DNA from: Rhodobacteraceae bacterium QY30
GTDB taxonomy: Bacteria; Pseudomonadota; Alphaproteobacteria; Rhodobacterales; Rhodobacteraceae
Length of the DNA stretch: 64,000 bases
Reading direction: 5' to 3'
Assembly (NCBI GenBank): GCA_002356635.1
Contig: CP023454.1
Span: 62,001-126,000, forward strand
Part shown: positions 46,552 through 54,704 of the stretch, in pieces
Position numbering within the stretch: position 1 is the first letter of the stretch
Layout of the letters: every line of letters starts with the position of its first letter
Program-made: the position numbers and the translations under genes
Notes under the pieces: generated by a model
Database searches by the model: none
The model's input: only the letters and a program-made list of their open reading frames with translations
Told to the model about the DNA's origin: nothing

Positions 46552-46567
46552 CGGCACGCAAGTTGCA
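46552..46567 (+). promoter_or_regulatory. Sigma-54 promoter of motAB
   Basis: GGCACG (46553-46558), four bases, then TTGCA (46563-46567) reproduces the RpoN consensus TGGCACG-N4-TTGCW except for the leading T. Transcription would start near 46578, about 18 bases before the motA ATG. A sigma-54 activator gene lies 4 kb downstream. Confidence 0.8.
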
Positions 46568-46595
46568 GGCGCATTGCCGGGCAATGGAGTTTCCA

Positions 46596-47360
46596 ATGGA
46601 TCTGGCAACACTCATCGGTTTCGTCGGCGGTATTCTTGCGGTGGTCGGCACCATGGCGGCCGGCGGACATATCGCACCCTTCGTGTCGCTGCATGGGTTC
46701 ATGATCGTCTTCGTCGGCGGCTTCTTTGCCGTGATGTACACCGCGCCCATGCCCGTGTTCCTGGGGTCGTTCAAGGCGATGAAGACCGCCTTCAAGCAGC
46801 ACGACTATGACATCGGCAAGCTGGCGCTGCTGATGTCCGAACTGGCCGGTGTGGTGCGCAAGGACGGCCTCATGGCGCTGGAGGGCCGGGATCTTCCCCA
46901 CAAGCTGATGCAGGGCGGCCTGCAGATGCTGATCGACGGTTCGGACGAACACAAGATGACCGAACAGTTGATGCAGGACCTGACGGCGATGAAGGCCCGC
47001 CACCAGGCCCGGCAAGAGGTGATCAAGGCCTGGGTCGAACTGGGCCCCGCCTACGGCATGATCGGCACGTTGATCGGCCTGGTCGAGATGATGGGAAACA
47101 TGTCCGATCCGACGCTGGTGGGAAAGGGGATGGCCACGGCGCTGGTCGGCACCATGTACGGCGCCATCGTGGCCAACGTCTTCTTCGGACCGATGGCCAC
47201 CAAGCTGAAGAACAACACCACCCGCGAGGTCGCCTATTGCGAGGCGGCGATCGAAGGATTGCGCGGCATCGCCCGGTCCGAGGCGCCCCGATCGATCATC
47301 TACAAGCTGGCGGCGCGCCTGCCGGTGTCGCAGCGCGAACAGATCCTCGCCGCAGCGTAA
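46596..47360 (+). CDS. motA: MotA flagellar stator subunit
   Basis: This 254-residue protein has four transmembrane helices, a large cytoplasmic loop between the second and third, and the conserved GPAYGMIGTLIGLVEMM and GTMYGAIVANVFFGPMA segments of helices 3 and 4. With MotB it forms the ion channel that drives the flagellar motor. I chose the ATG at 46596 because GGAG lies six bases ahead; an ATG four codons earlier lacks this spacing. It is 11 bases from motB. Confidence 0.92.
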   Translation: MDLATLIGFVGGILAVVGTMAAGGHIAPFVSLHGFMIVFVGGFFAVMYTAPMPVFLGSFKAMKTAFKQHDYDIGKLALLMSELAGVVRKDGLMALEGRDLPHKLMQGGLQMLIDGSDEHKMTEQLMQDLTAMKARHQARQEVIKAWVELGPAYGMIGTLIGLVEMMGNMSDPTLVGKGMATALVGTMYGAIVANVFFGPMATKLKNNTTREVAYCEAAIEGLRGIARSEAPRSIIYKLAARLPVSQREQILAAA

Positions 47361-47371
47361 GGGATTGAGCC

Positions 47372-48592
47372 ATGGCGCGGCCGACCGCGAAGAAGGCACC
47401 TGCCGAGAGCCACGGACCCGAACCGCACGCCCATCACGGCGGGGGCGGCGGCCATGACGATCATGGCGGCGGCGGGCATTGTCCGCCCCCCTGGATCATC
47501 ACCTTCGCCGACATGGCGACGCTTCTGATGGCGTTCTTCGTCATCATGCTGATGACCGCGAAGACCGACCAGCCCAAGTTCAACGCCTTTGCCGCCGTCA
47601 TGCGCCAGACCTTCGGGACCATCCCGCAGGATGAAAACGGGGAACGCGGCGGAACCTCGGTCCTGGATCTGCACTACGGCCCGCAATCGGGCGAACAGAC
47701 CGACCAGCCCACGGGTACCACGCCCCAGTCCGGCGATCCCGACGCGCCCGAACAGCATTCCTCGGGCGGCGCGCCGGGCGGCTCCGCAGCCGATCAGGCC
47801 GCCGAGGCGCTGGGCAAGGCCATGCGCGACGCGCTGGCCCAGGGCGAGATCGAGATCCAGAGCGAGGCCGGCAAGGTCGTGGTGCAACTGCCGCCCGGCG
47901 CCGGCGCGGACGATGCGGCCAAGATCGCCGAAAGCTTCCGCAAGGCCATTGCGGACCAGTCCGGACAGACTGGCGCACCGCCCGGCCGGACACCGGCCGG
48001 GAAGGACAGTCCTTCCGGCCCGGAAGGGGCGCTGGATCCGACGAAGCCCGAACCGTCGGCAGCCCCCGCCGGACAGGGGACGGAAGGCACCGCCACCGGT
48101 TCCGGCCAGGACGGGGGGCAGGGTCCGGCCGGAACCGGTGAAATCCGGGCCGAGATCGCCGCTGTCCAGATGGGTCTTCTGCTTCAGGACCAGATCGACA
48201 CGGGCGATGCCAGGGTCGAACGGCAGGATGGCGCCGTGACGGTGACGCTGGGTTCGGGTGGCGCCTTCGGTTCCGGCTCCGCCGATCTGACCGCCCAGGC
48301 CCAGGACATCGTCAACCGGCTGGGACAGGTCGCAGGCAAGGCCCGCCGCATCGTCGTCACCGGCCACACCGATGACGTGCCGATTTCCGGTGGCGCGTTC
48401 CGCGACAACTGGGATCTGGCCTCCGCGCGTGCGGGCAGTGTCGTGCGGCAGATCCAGGAAAGCGGCCTGGTGCCCGACGCCGAGCTTCAGGCTGTCAGCA
48501 AGGGCGACACCCAGCCCGTGGCCGACAACGCCACCCCCGAAGGGCGCGAGAAGAACCGCCGGATCGAGCTGCGGATCGAATTCGACAACTGA
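47372..48592 (+). CDS. motB: MotB flagellar stator subunit with histidine-rich N-terminus
   Basis: This 406-residue protein has a plug/transmembrane region WIITFADMATLLMAFFVIML with the ion-binding Asp at 47. A long Gly/Pro/Ser-rich linker and a C-terminal OmpA-like peptidoglycan-binding domain (about 280-404, VTGHTDDVPISG, NRRIELRIEF) follow. Two oddities stand out. Residues 14-36 hold seven histidines in a glycine-rich stretch. A segment at about 155-185 (IEIQSEAGKVVVQLPPG) resembles the start of the OmpA domain (VERQDGAVTVTLGSG), as if partly duplicated. A terminator follows. Confidence 0.9.
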   Translation: MARPTAKKAPAESHGPEPHAHHGGGGGHDDHGGGGHCPPPWIITFADMATLLMAFFVIMLMTAKTDQPKFNAFAAVMRQTFGTIPQDENGERGGTSVLDLHYGPQSGEQTDQPTGTTPQSGDPDAPEQHSSGGAPGGSAADQAAEALGKAMRDALAQGEIEIQSEAGKVVVQLPPGAGADDAAKIAESFRKAIADQSGQTGAPPGRTPAGKDSPSGPEGALDPTKPEPSAAPAGQGTEGTATGSGQDGGQGPAGTGEIRAEIAAVQMGLLLQDQIDTGDARVERQDGAVTVTLGSGGAFGSGSADLTAQAQDIVNRLGQVAGKARRIVVTGHTDDVPISGGAFRDNWDLASARAGSVVRQIQESGLVPDAELQAVSKGDTQPVADNATPEGREKNRRIELRIEFDN

Positions 48593-48597
48593 AACCC

Positions 48598-48617
48598 GGC
48601 CCGCTGGCGGGCCTTTT
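48598..48617 (+). terminator. Rho-independent terminator of motAB
   Basis: GGCCCG-CTGG-CGGGCC followed by TTTT, starting five bases after the motB stop. Confidence 0.85.
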
Positions 48618-48630
48618 ACGGAGTTCTGAC

Positions 48631-48867
48631 ATGGGTGCCTTGGGCTGCGCGACTTGCCGCATGATCCGCCGGTCCGTCCTTGCCTTCGGGCTGGGCGCCT
48701 TCCTGGCGTGGAAGCTGACCGGCACCTTGCCCACCGATCCCGCAGGTAGCGGTGCCTGGGGCGGGTTCATGTGGGTGGCGGTGGCGATCACCGTCCTCAA
48801 TGTCATCGTGCGAATGCGGGAAATGCGCAGCCGCTTCCGCAGCCGCCACGGCCAGGATGCCAACTGA
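48631..48867 (+). CDS. Small hypothetical membrane protein
   Basis: This 78-residue protein has two hydrophobic segments (about 15-30 and 43-60), cysteines at 6 and 9 (CATC) and a basic C-terminal tail. GGAG lies eight bases before the ATG, supporting translation. It follows the motAB terminator closely, so it may be expressed by read-through. No family is recognised. Confidence 0.55.
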   Translation: MGALGCATCRMIRRSVLAFGLGAFLAWKLTGTLPTDPAGSGAWGGFMWVAVAITVLNVIVRMREMRSRFRSRHGQDAN

Positions 48868-48873
48868 TCCCCA

Positions 48874-48905
48874 GAAAGAAACCGGCCGCCCCGAAGGACG
48901 GCCGG
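48874..48905 (-). terminator. Terminator of the leftward regulator operon
   Basis: On the minus strand CCGGCCG and CGGCCGG form a seven-base stem around a ten-base loop, followed by the T-rich TTTCTTTC. It lies about 45 bases past the stop of the 70-residue Cys-containing protein. Confidence 0.7.
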
Positions 48906-48948
48906 CCGCGTCACCCTGTGTGCGGGGGTGGTGTGTGCGAAGAATGGG

Positions 48949-49161
48949 TTAAAGGAAGAAGATCGCGGCCAGGGCGATGCAGAGGAACAGAAACACCAGC
49001 CAGCTGAGCAGAAGGCCCCGGTCCATGCGGACTTCGGCCGCCCGCAGGCACTGCGAATAGTCCGGCCGGACCAGCGCGCAGGCGATGGCATGTTCGCAAT
49101 CCGAACAGGGATTGCCCAGCACGGGCGCGGGCGCCGCCGGTTTGGCCAACACCGCGCTCAT
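48949..49161 (-). CDS. Small tail-anchored protein with four cysteines
   Basis: This 70-residue protein has a CSDC pair (C19, C22), C28 and C38 in its soluble part and a C-terminal transmembrane helix (about 50-70). The ATG at 49161 overlaps the stop of the upstream EAL-like frame in ATGA. That overlap argues that this is a separate gene and not the end of the long frame running through it. No known family. The cysteines could bind a metal, but this is an inference. Confidence 0.6.
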   Translation of the reverse strand: MSAVLAKPAAPAPVLGNPCSDCEHAIACALVRPDYSQCLRAAEVRMDRGLLLSWLVFLFLCIALAAIFFL

Positions 49162-50016
49162 CTGGCGGACTTGCTGCACAGGATCGGTCCCCCCGACACC
49201 AGCCCTTGCAGGGCGGGAATGCCCAGCGCGCTGAGCGCGTTGCGGGCACCGGCGGTGTGGACGCCGCAAGCCAGCAGGACGGATTTGGATGTGCGCGCCT
49301 TCCGCATCAGCGCCGAGGTTCTGGGGCTGGCTTCCCGGTCGGAAGTCATGTCGAGGAGGGCGCTGGCTGCGACCTTGATCACCCGTCCCCCGGCTGCACG
49401 CCGCGTTGACGGTGTCAAACGAGGTGTCGTCGCGAAGATCGACACCCAGCCGCAGGCCCAGCCCCTGCAGCTCTTGCAGAAGGTCATGCGCTTCGACCGT
49501 CAGGGGATCATCGGGGTTTCCCTGGATCTGAAGGACGATCTGCGCGGCCTGGGGCATCAGCAGCCGACGTGTCCGCGGATCGTCCAGCGTCTCGCGGCTG
49601 ATCTCGAGGCTGATGAAGGGCGCGCCCGGCAACCGCGCCAAAGCCCGCAACGAGGCGCGGATCACCGCCAGATCCAGTTCGACCATCAAGCCGTAGCGAC
49701 GGGCCACGTCATACCAGAACGACCGTGCATGGCCCGTTGGCAGGAAGCGGGCCTCGGTCGCATAGCCCATCACCTCCAGGCGTCCGGTCTCGACGATCGG
49801 GTCAAGGCTGATCTGGAACAGGCTTTCCGCGGCCAGGTTCGACTTCGTCAGGTAGTTGTACAGATGTTCGGCGACTTCGGCCCGGCACATCATCCGACGC
49901 GCGCGCGAGCAGCCACGCTGCTTGCGGGTCTCCGTAACCAGGGTGCACTGCGCGGCACAGGGCAGCATCGGCACGGTGTTGACCTGTGCCGGCCAGCGGT
50001 GGGACAAGTCGGTCAT
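49158..50016 (-). pseudogene. EAL-like domain protein interrupted by a single-base frameshift
   Basis: From the ATG at 50016 the protein resembles an EAL domain (FQISLDPIVETGRLEVMGY, then LMVELDLAVI, APFISLEIS). Near codon 208 the frame turns into Arg/Pro-rich antisense-like sequence. Removing one G from a run of five (plus-strand C run 49387-49391) restores a plausible continuation (GRVIKVAASALLDM and SALGIPALQGLVSGGPI). It ends at 49158 with an ATGA overlap to the next gene, giving about 285 residues. The EAL signature itself is replaced (GYATEARF), so the protein would be catalytically dead. The shift may be a sequencing error or a real lesion. Confidence 0.6.
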
Positions 50017-50033
50017 GATGAAACCCCGCGGTC

Positions 50034-50216
50034 CTAGCGGAACAGGCTTACGCGCCGGGGCGCGGCGTGGTGGAACACCGGAACTTGCGGCTCATGGCCC
50101 ATTTCGCTGGCGCGCTCGGCGGCCAGACGGGCCCAGACGGCCTGGTCGGCCCGCAGGTGGGAACCGAAACCCGAGAAGGCCATGCGACGGGTGGATTGGG
50201 TTTTGACGAGGGACAC
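50034..50216 (-). CDS. Small basic hypothetical protein
   Basis: This 60-residue protein starts at a GTG (50216) preceded by a strong AGGAG at six bases. It is Arg- and His-rich and has no membrane segment or recognisable domain. It sits between the sigma-54 activator (17 bases) and the EAL-like gene (17 bases), so it is probably part of the same operon. Confidence 0.55.
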   Translation of the reverse strand: MSLVKTQSTRRMAFSGFGSHLRADQAVWARLAAERASEMGHEPQVPVFHHAAPRRVSLFR

Positions 50217-50232
50217 TTTTGACTCCTACAAG

Positions 50233-51318
50233 TTAGATCTTGGCGTGAATGCCGTATTTCTTCATTTTCTCGATCAGCGTCGTCCGGCGCAGGTGCAGCA
50301 GATCGGCGGCGCTGCTGACGCAGCCCCGGCTGCGGCGCAGGGCGGCCTCGATCGCGGCGATCTCGATGTCACGGATGTGGATGCGCAGGTCCAGGCCACC
50401 GCATCCGACCAGCGCCCGATCGAAGGGACCAATGTCCGCGTCGGACGCGGTGTCTTCCGCCAGCGACAGGGACGGGGTTTCGCTGCCCGGCGCGGTGAAG
50501 GTCAGCAGGTTGTGCTCAAGCGTCTGGGCCGTCACCGTGCGGCCGGGGAAAAGCGCCACGGCGCGGCAAACGACGGCGCGCAGTTCGCGGATATTGCCGG
50601 GCCAGTCATGCGCCGCCAGCGCCCGCAGCGCCGAGGTGTCGAAGGTCGGACGAAGGGCCGCGCGATCGGCGGGGCAGATCTCGGCCAGCAGCCGGTCAAG
50701 GATCAGCGGCATGTCGCCCGGACGCTCTGCCAGCGAAGGCACGACCAGCGGAAAGACGGCAAGGCGGAAATACAGGTCCTGGCGGAAGCTGCCCTGCTGC
50801 ACCATCGCGGGCAGGCCGCGATGGGTGGCGGCCACCAGCCGGAAGTCGACGTCGATCATGGCGTGGCCGCCCAGCCGGCGCACCTGGCGGGTTTCCAGCA
50901 CACGCAGCAGCTTGGCCTGCATCGCCAGGGGCATGTCGCCGATCTCGTCCAGGAACAGCGTACCGCCCTGCGCCGCCTCGAACAGGCCAGCGCGGCTGCG
51001 GTCGGCACCCGTGAAGGCACCCTTCTCGTGGCCGAAAAGTTCGCCTTCCAGCAATTCGGCGGGGATGGCGGCGCAGTTGATCGCAACGAAGGCGCCGCGC
51101 CGTCCCGACATCTTGTGGAGGGCCTGCGCGACCAGTTCCTTCCCCGTACCGGTTTCCCCCAGGATCAGGGCCGGAGAGTCATTCGGCGCGACCAGTTCCA
51201 CCAGCTGCTTCAAGTCCTGCATGCGGGGGCTGTTTCCGGGGATCATCTGATCCATCGCGCAGCGCCGGACGGGCATGTCGGGCGCCCGGTTCGCGTTGAC
51301 TTTCCAGTGATTCGACAT
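50233..51318 (-). CDS. Sigma-54 activator without a receiver domain (FleQ/FleT-like)
   Basis: This 361-residue protein has only about 28 residues before an AAA+ domain with Walker A GETGTGKE (54-61), the sigma-54-contacting GAFTGA (100-105), Walker B LFLDEIGDM and sensor WPGNIREL. A Fis-type helix-turn-helix (about 325-357, CVSSAADLLHLRRTTL) follows. Lack of a receiver is typical of the flagellar activators FleQ/FleT of R. sphaeroides. The neighbouring motA promoter is of sigma-54 type, a likely target. A large hairpin covers the ribosome-binding region just before its start. Confidence 0.88.
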   Translation of the reverse strand: MSNHWKVNANRAPDMPVRRCAMDQMIPGNSPRMQDLKQLVELVAPNDSPALILGETGTGKELVAQALHKMSGRRGAFVAINCAAIPAELLEGELFGHEKGAFTGADRSRAGLFEAAQGGTLFLDEIGDMPLAMQAKLLRVLETRQVRRLGGHAMIDVDFRLVAATHRGLPAMVQQGSFRQDLYFRLAVFPLVVPSLAERPGDMPLILDRLLAEICPADRAALRPTFDTSALRALAAHDWPGNIRELRAVVCRAVALFPGRTVTAQTLEHNLLTFTAPGSETPSLSLAEDTASDADIGPFDRALVGCGGLDLRIHIRDIEIAAIEAALRRSRGCVSSAADLLHLRRTTLIEKMKKYGIHAKI

Positions 51319-51320
51319 CG

Positions 51321-51360
51321 TTACCGCCTAATACTCATCTGAAATGAATATTGGCGGTTA
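51321..51360 (-). repeat. Inverted repeat covering the ribosome-binding region of the sigma-54 activator gene
   Basis: On the minus strand ACCGCC-AATATTCAT pairs with ATGAGTATT-A-GGCGGT, giving six plus nine base pairs with one bulged A and a five-base loop. The 3' arm contains the only Shine-Dalgarno-like AGGCGG and ends four bases before the ATG at 51318. It could be an RNA hairpin that hides the ribosome site or a dyad operator. Confidence 0.65.
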
Positions 51361-51553
51361 ACTAAAATTCTCCAATTCTTAGAAAGGATTGGGGTCTATC
51401 GCCTTGCGATGGGAAATTGTCGGAAGGGATGACCGGACCATCGGAAAGTATGTATCAATCAGGCGAAATGCTGGCCGTTTTGCGGGCGAATTCGGACCCG
51501 GTCCGAAGACCCCGGAATCGGCCCACCGGAGCGCCCGGGGATTTCCGCAGGAC

Positions 51554-51583
51554 AAAGGAAGAAGGCCCGGGCAGAGCCGGGCC
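51554..51583 (-). terminator. Terminator of cheA
   Basis: On the minus strand GGCCCGG-CTCTGC-CCGGGCC is followed by the T-rich TTCTTCCTTT. It begins 11 bases past the cheA stop and closes the flagellar/chemotaxis run. Confidence 0.75.
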
Positions 51584-51593
51584 AACCCCAGTT

Positions 51594-54500
51594 TCACGCG
51601 GGCTGAAGGGCCGTCGCCGGGGTCAGCGCCGGGCCGACCGGCGTGAACACATCCGCGCTTTCGCCCTCCAGCGCGGCGGTCGAGATCACAAGGCCCACCT
51701 CGCCTCCGGCAAGAAGGGCGATTCCGTTCAGCTGCTCCAGCCGCGACAGCACGCCCCGCAACGGCCGCAAAAGCACAAGCTGCTGGCCCAAGACCTCATC
51801 CACCGGGATCGCGACCCGGCAGTCCGCGACCGTCAGGATGACGTAGATCCGATCCTGCTGAACGGGCGTGCCGATCCGGCACACCGGCACCAGATCGCGC
51901 GAGGCCAGTTGCAGGACAGACCGCCCGCCACTGGCCGAAATGGTGAAGGCGGATCCCGGTGCTTCCTGGGTGATCAGGCTGATCGCGTTGACCGGAAGCA
52001 CGTAACGAACGCTGCCGATCCGCACCACCATGCCGTCGATCACCACCATCGACAGCGGCAGGGTGACGTGCAGGCGGGTTCCGCCTCCGGGAATCTGCAC
52101 CTGCCGCAGCCGGCCCTGCGCCTGACGGACCAAGTCATCCAGCGGCCGGAAGAATTCCGGGGCGATCAGCGCGGCTTCGTCATCCTCGATCATCGCATGC
52201 ACGCAATCCCGGTCATGGCGGAAGATCAGCCGCATGATGCCGGGCAGGGTGGGGCCGCCGACCCGGTGCAGGGCCAGCGCGCGCAGAACATTGCGCAACG
52301 TTTCCAGAATGGTCACGTCCAGCGACAGATCGCCGCCCAGGGTGCTGACGGCGATCTTGCGCCCGGCCTTGGCCGCCTGGGCCTTGACCAGCGCCGCGAT
52401 GGGTTGCAGCACGATCTCTGCCGGACGCGACCGCAGTGCCGCCGTTTCTTCCTGCAGGATCGCCATCTGCGCCAGCAGCGGCCCTTCCAGTTGCAGGATG
52501 TCGCGCTGCTGTTCCGTGACCCCGCCCAGAAGGCCGCGGATCTCGGCCCGCAGGTCCGGGGCGACCCCAGCGGCCTTCAGCCGGTTGTCGATCTCGCCGG
52601 CCATGTCGATCTCGGCCAGTTCCTTCTGCATGTGGTGGATCATCGCCTGCCCCGTGGCAATCTCGCCGATGCGCTCCAGCATCTCGGTGCTGATCCCCGC
52701 AACCGGCGGCAGGGCCTGCGCCGCCTCCGGCAGGTCCAGGTCCGACTGGTCCGCCGTCAGGGTCTGCGTGCAGTGAAGGCGCGTCCCCGAGGGGTCCAGA
52801 TGCGCCAGCGCCTCGACGACCGAGGCATGGGACAGCGGCGTCGCGATCAGGAAGTCGAACAGGGTCTCGGCACCCCGGAACACCGTGACGTTGGTGATCG
52901 AGCGGGTGCGATTCTGGCCCAGCCACAGGACGAAGGCTTCGGCAAGGCGGTCGTCGTCGTTGATGTCGGCCCGGATGACATGGAAATGCAGCCCCGCGTC
53001 CAGCGCGTCCGCCGCAGCGCGGACGCTTTCCGGTGACAGCACGCGGTGGAATTCGCGCGGCAGTCCCAGCTTGCGCTCGATCGCGGCCGCGCTGACCACG
53101 CCTTCCGCCACGAAGGCCACGCTCGACGCCTCGGCGAACAGCTTCTGGAGCGTGTCGGTTTGCAGAACCTCCTGTCCGTCCTCCAGGCTGTCAAGGACCA
53201 GCTCGATCGTGCTGATGAACCCCTGGGCGATGTGTTCCAGGATCGGGTCCGGTGCGCCGCCCCGGGTCTGCTGACGGGCGAACAGGTCCAGAAGCGACAT
53301 GGCCAACTGGCCCGCCGTGTCCATGTGATAATGCTGGCAGGCGTGATGGATCCGCCGCATCAGTTGATTGAAGCGGCTGTAGTTCGCATCATGGGCGCCG
53401 CCGTTTCGCAACGCATCCAGCAGGACCGAAAGCTCTCCCAGCGACTCGAACACATGGTCGGCGCACCACCTGTAAAGCAGCGCGCGCGGGCTGGCGTCCG
53501 GCGCAACCTCGCCGGTGGCGGATTCCACCGCCGCCAGTTCTTCATAAAGCCGAAGCTCGCCGTCGCGGAAGGCCTGCCGGTCCGTGACCGCCAGCAGGGC
53601 TTGCGTCGCTTCGGCCACGCGGATCAGGCCTTCGGCGCTGGCCCGCTGGACGATGGCGCCGATCACGTCGGCGCGCCGGGCGGCGTGGTCGGTCTCGGGC
53701 GAGAATTCCGCCCCGAGCGCGGCCAGTTTGCCCAGGTCGGGCCAGATCCGGGCCAGGAAGCCGTTTCCGGTGTCTTGGGCGGGCTGCGGGGTGCCCAGGT
53801 CGCGGCCCTGGCAATCGTCCAGCTCCAAAAGCAGGGCGGCGATCTGTTCGCCATCGGGCGCCGGAAGCTTCAGGAAACGATCCACAGCTTCGGCCCAAGC
53901 CGGCAGGTCCATCTGCCGGGCGGCGTGCGAGAGGTTGTCCGCGCCGCGTCGCGCAGCGGCCCGCGTTTCATCGGACGGGCTGGCCAGGGCCGCACGCAGC
54001 CGCTGGCGGGTGTCATCGGCCATGTCCACGAAGATCTTGCGGTAAAGGGGATCGTCGATCCGCCGCAGCATCGCCATTGGCGCGTCCAGGTCCGGCCCGG
54101 TCGTGGCGCCTTCGGTCACGCCGGTTTCGGTGGCGGGGTCTGTCATCGCATCCGCCGGCACTGACGACACATCGGTCGGCAGTTCATCGAAGGTATCGCG
54201 CACAGGAATGTCCGGGGCATCTTCCCGGCCATCGTCAGGCACCGGCGGCGGGGGCGCTTGCACGGCCGGGTCCGCACCGGCCAGCGCCCGCGCGATCTTG
54301 TCGCGCAACTGCACCATCAGATCTTCCGACGCGCCAGGGTCCACGTCGGCGCGGGTCCGCTCGGTCTGCTCTAGCATGTCGCGCAGCACATCGGCGGTCA
54401 TCAGCAGGATGTCGCGGATTTCCTGGTCCAGAGGCACGCCCTGGTCGCGGACAAGCCCGATCAGGTCTTCGGCCAGGTGGGCCCGGCTTTCCACCGTGGC

Positions 54501-54683
54501 CAGCCCCAGAACGCGCGAATTGCCCTTGAACGTGTGGATGGCCCGGAACAGCGCCGCAATGTGGCTGGCCGCGTCGCTGCAATCGGGCTGATCCAGCGCG
54601 CTCAGCGCCGTTTCCATCGCATCCAGCGCCTGGGCGCCGTCATCTGCGTAAAGGGCCCAGATTTCGTCCATCTCGTCGGACAT
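51594..54683 (-). CDS. CheA3-like chemotaxis protein with decayed kinase domain
   Basis: This 1029-residue protein has an N-terminal Hpt (P1) domain with phospho-His H50 (FRAIHTFKGNSRVLG) and a C-terminal CheW-like P5 domain (about 885-1020). About 750 residues of non-canonical sequence lie between. Before P5 a P4-like stretch is recognisable (LRNVLRALALHRVGG, MIEDDEAALI, GGGTRLHVTLPLSMVVIDGMVVRIG), but the N-box NxxDHG and the G boxes are lost, so ATP binding is unlikely. R. sphaeroides CheA3 has the same P1-long insert-P5 plan, is phosphorylated by CheA4 and dephosphorylates CheY6. The ATG at 54683 follows GGAG by seven bases. It lies 21 bases after cheY. Confidence 0.85.
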   Translation of the reverse strand: MSDEMDEIWALYADDGAQALDAMETALSALDQPDCSDAASHIAALFRAIHTFKGNSRVLGLATVESRAHLAEDLIGLVRDQGVPLDQEIRDILLMTADVLRDMLEQTERTRADVDPGASEDLMVQLRDKIARALAGADPAVQAPPPPVPDDGREDAPDIPVRDTFDELPTDVSSVPADAMTDPATETGVTEGATTGPDLDAPMAMLRRIDDPLYRKIFVDMADDTRQRLRAALASPSDETRAAARRGADNLSHAARQMDLPAWAEAVDRFLKLPAPDGEQIAALLLELDDCQGRDLGTPQPAQDTGNGFLARIWPDLGKLAALGAEFSPETDHAARRADVIGAIVQRASAEGLIRVAEATQALLAVTDRQAFRDGELRLYEELAAVESATGEVAPDASPRALLYRWCADHVFESLGELSVLLDALRNGGAHDANYSRFNQLMRRIHHACQHYHMDTAGQLAMSLLDLFARQQTRGGAPDPILEHIAQGFISTIELVLDSLEDGQEVLQTDTLQKLFAEASSVAFVAEGVVSAAAIERKLGLPREFHRVLSPESVRAAADALDAGLHFHVIRADINDDDRLAEAFVLWLGQNRTRSITNVTVFRGAETLFDFLIATPLSHASVVEALAHLDPSGTRLHCTQTLTADQSDLDLPEAAQALPPVAGISTEMLERIGEIATGQAMIHHMQKELAEIDMAGEIDNRLKAAGVAPDLRAEIRGLLGGVTEQQRDILQLEGPLLAQMAILQEETAALRSRPAEIVLQPIAALVKAQAAKAGRKIAVSTLGGDLSLDVTILETLRNVLRALALHRVGGPTLPGIMRLIFRHDRDCVHAMIEDDEAALIAPEFFRPLDDLVRQAQGRLRQVQIPGGGTRLHVTLPLSMVVIDGMVVRIGSVRYVLPVNAISLITQEAPGSAFTISASGGRSVLQLASRDLVPVCRIGTPVQQDRIYVILTVADCRVAIPVDEVLGQQLVLLRPLRGVLSRLEQLNGIALLAGGEVGLVISTAALEGESADVFTPVGPALTPATALQPA

Positions 54684-54704
54684 CACCGCTCTCCTGCTTC
54701 CGGC

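Noticed and set aside
46295-46795. Minus-strand frame covering the tRNA-Thr region
   Set aside because: It lies over the tRNA and the motA start, has Arg-rich shadow composition and no support.
48949-49400. C-terminal half of a single 355-residue protein continuing from 50016
   Set aside because: The central part looks out of frame, and the ATGA overlap at 49158-49161 fits two separate genes better.
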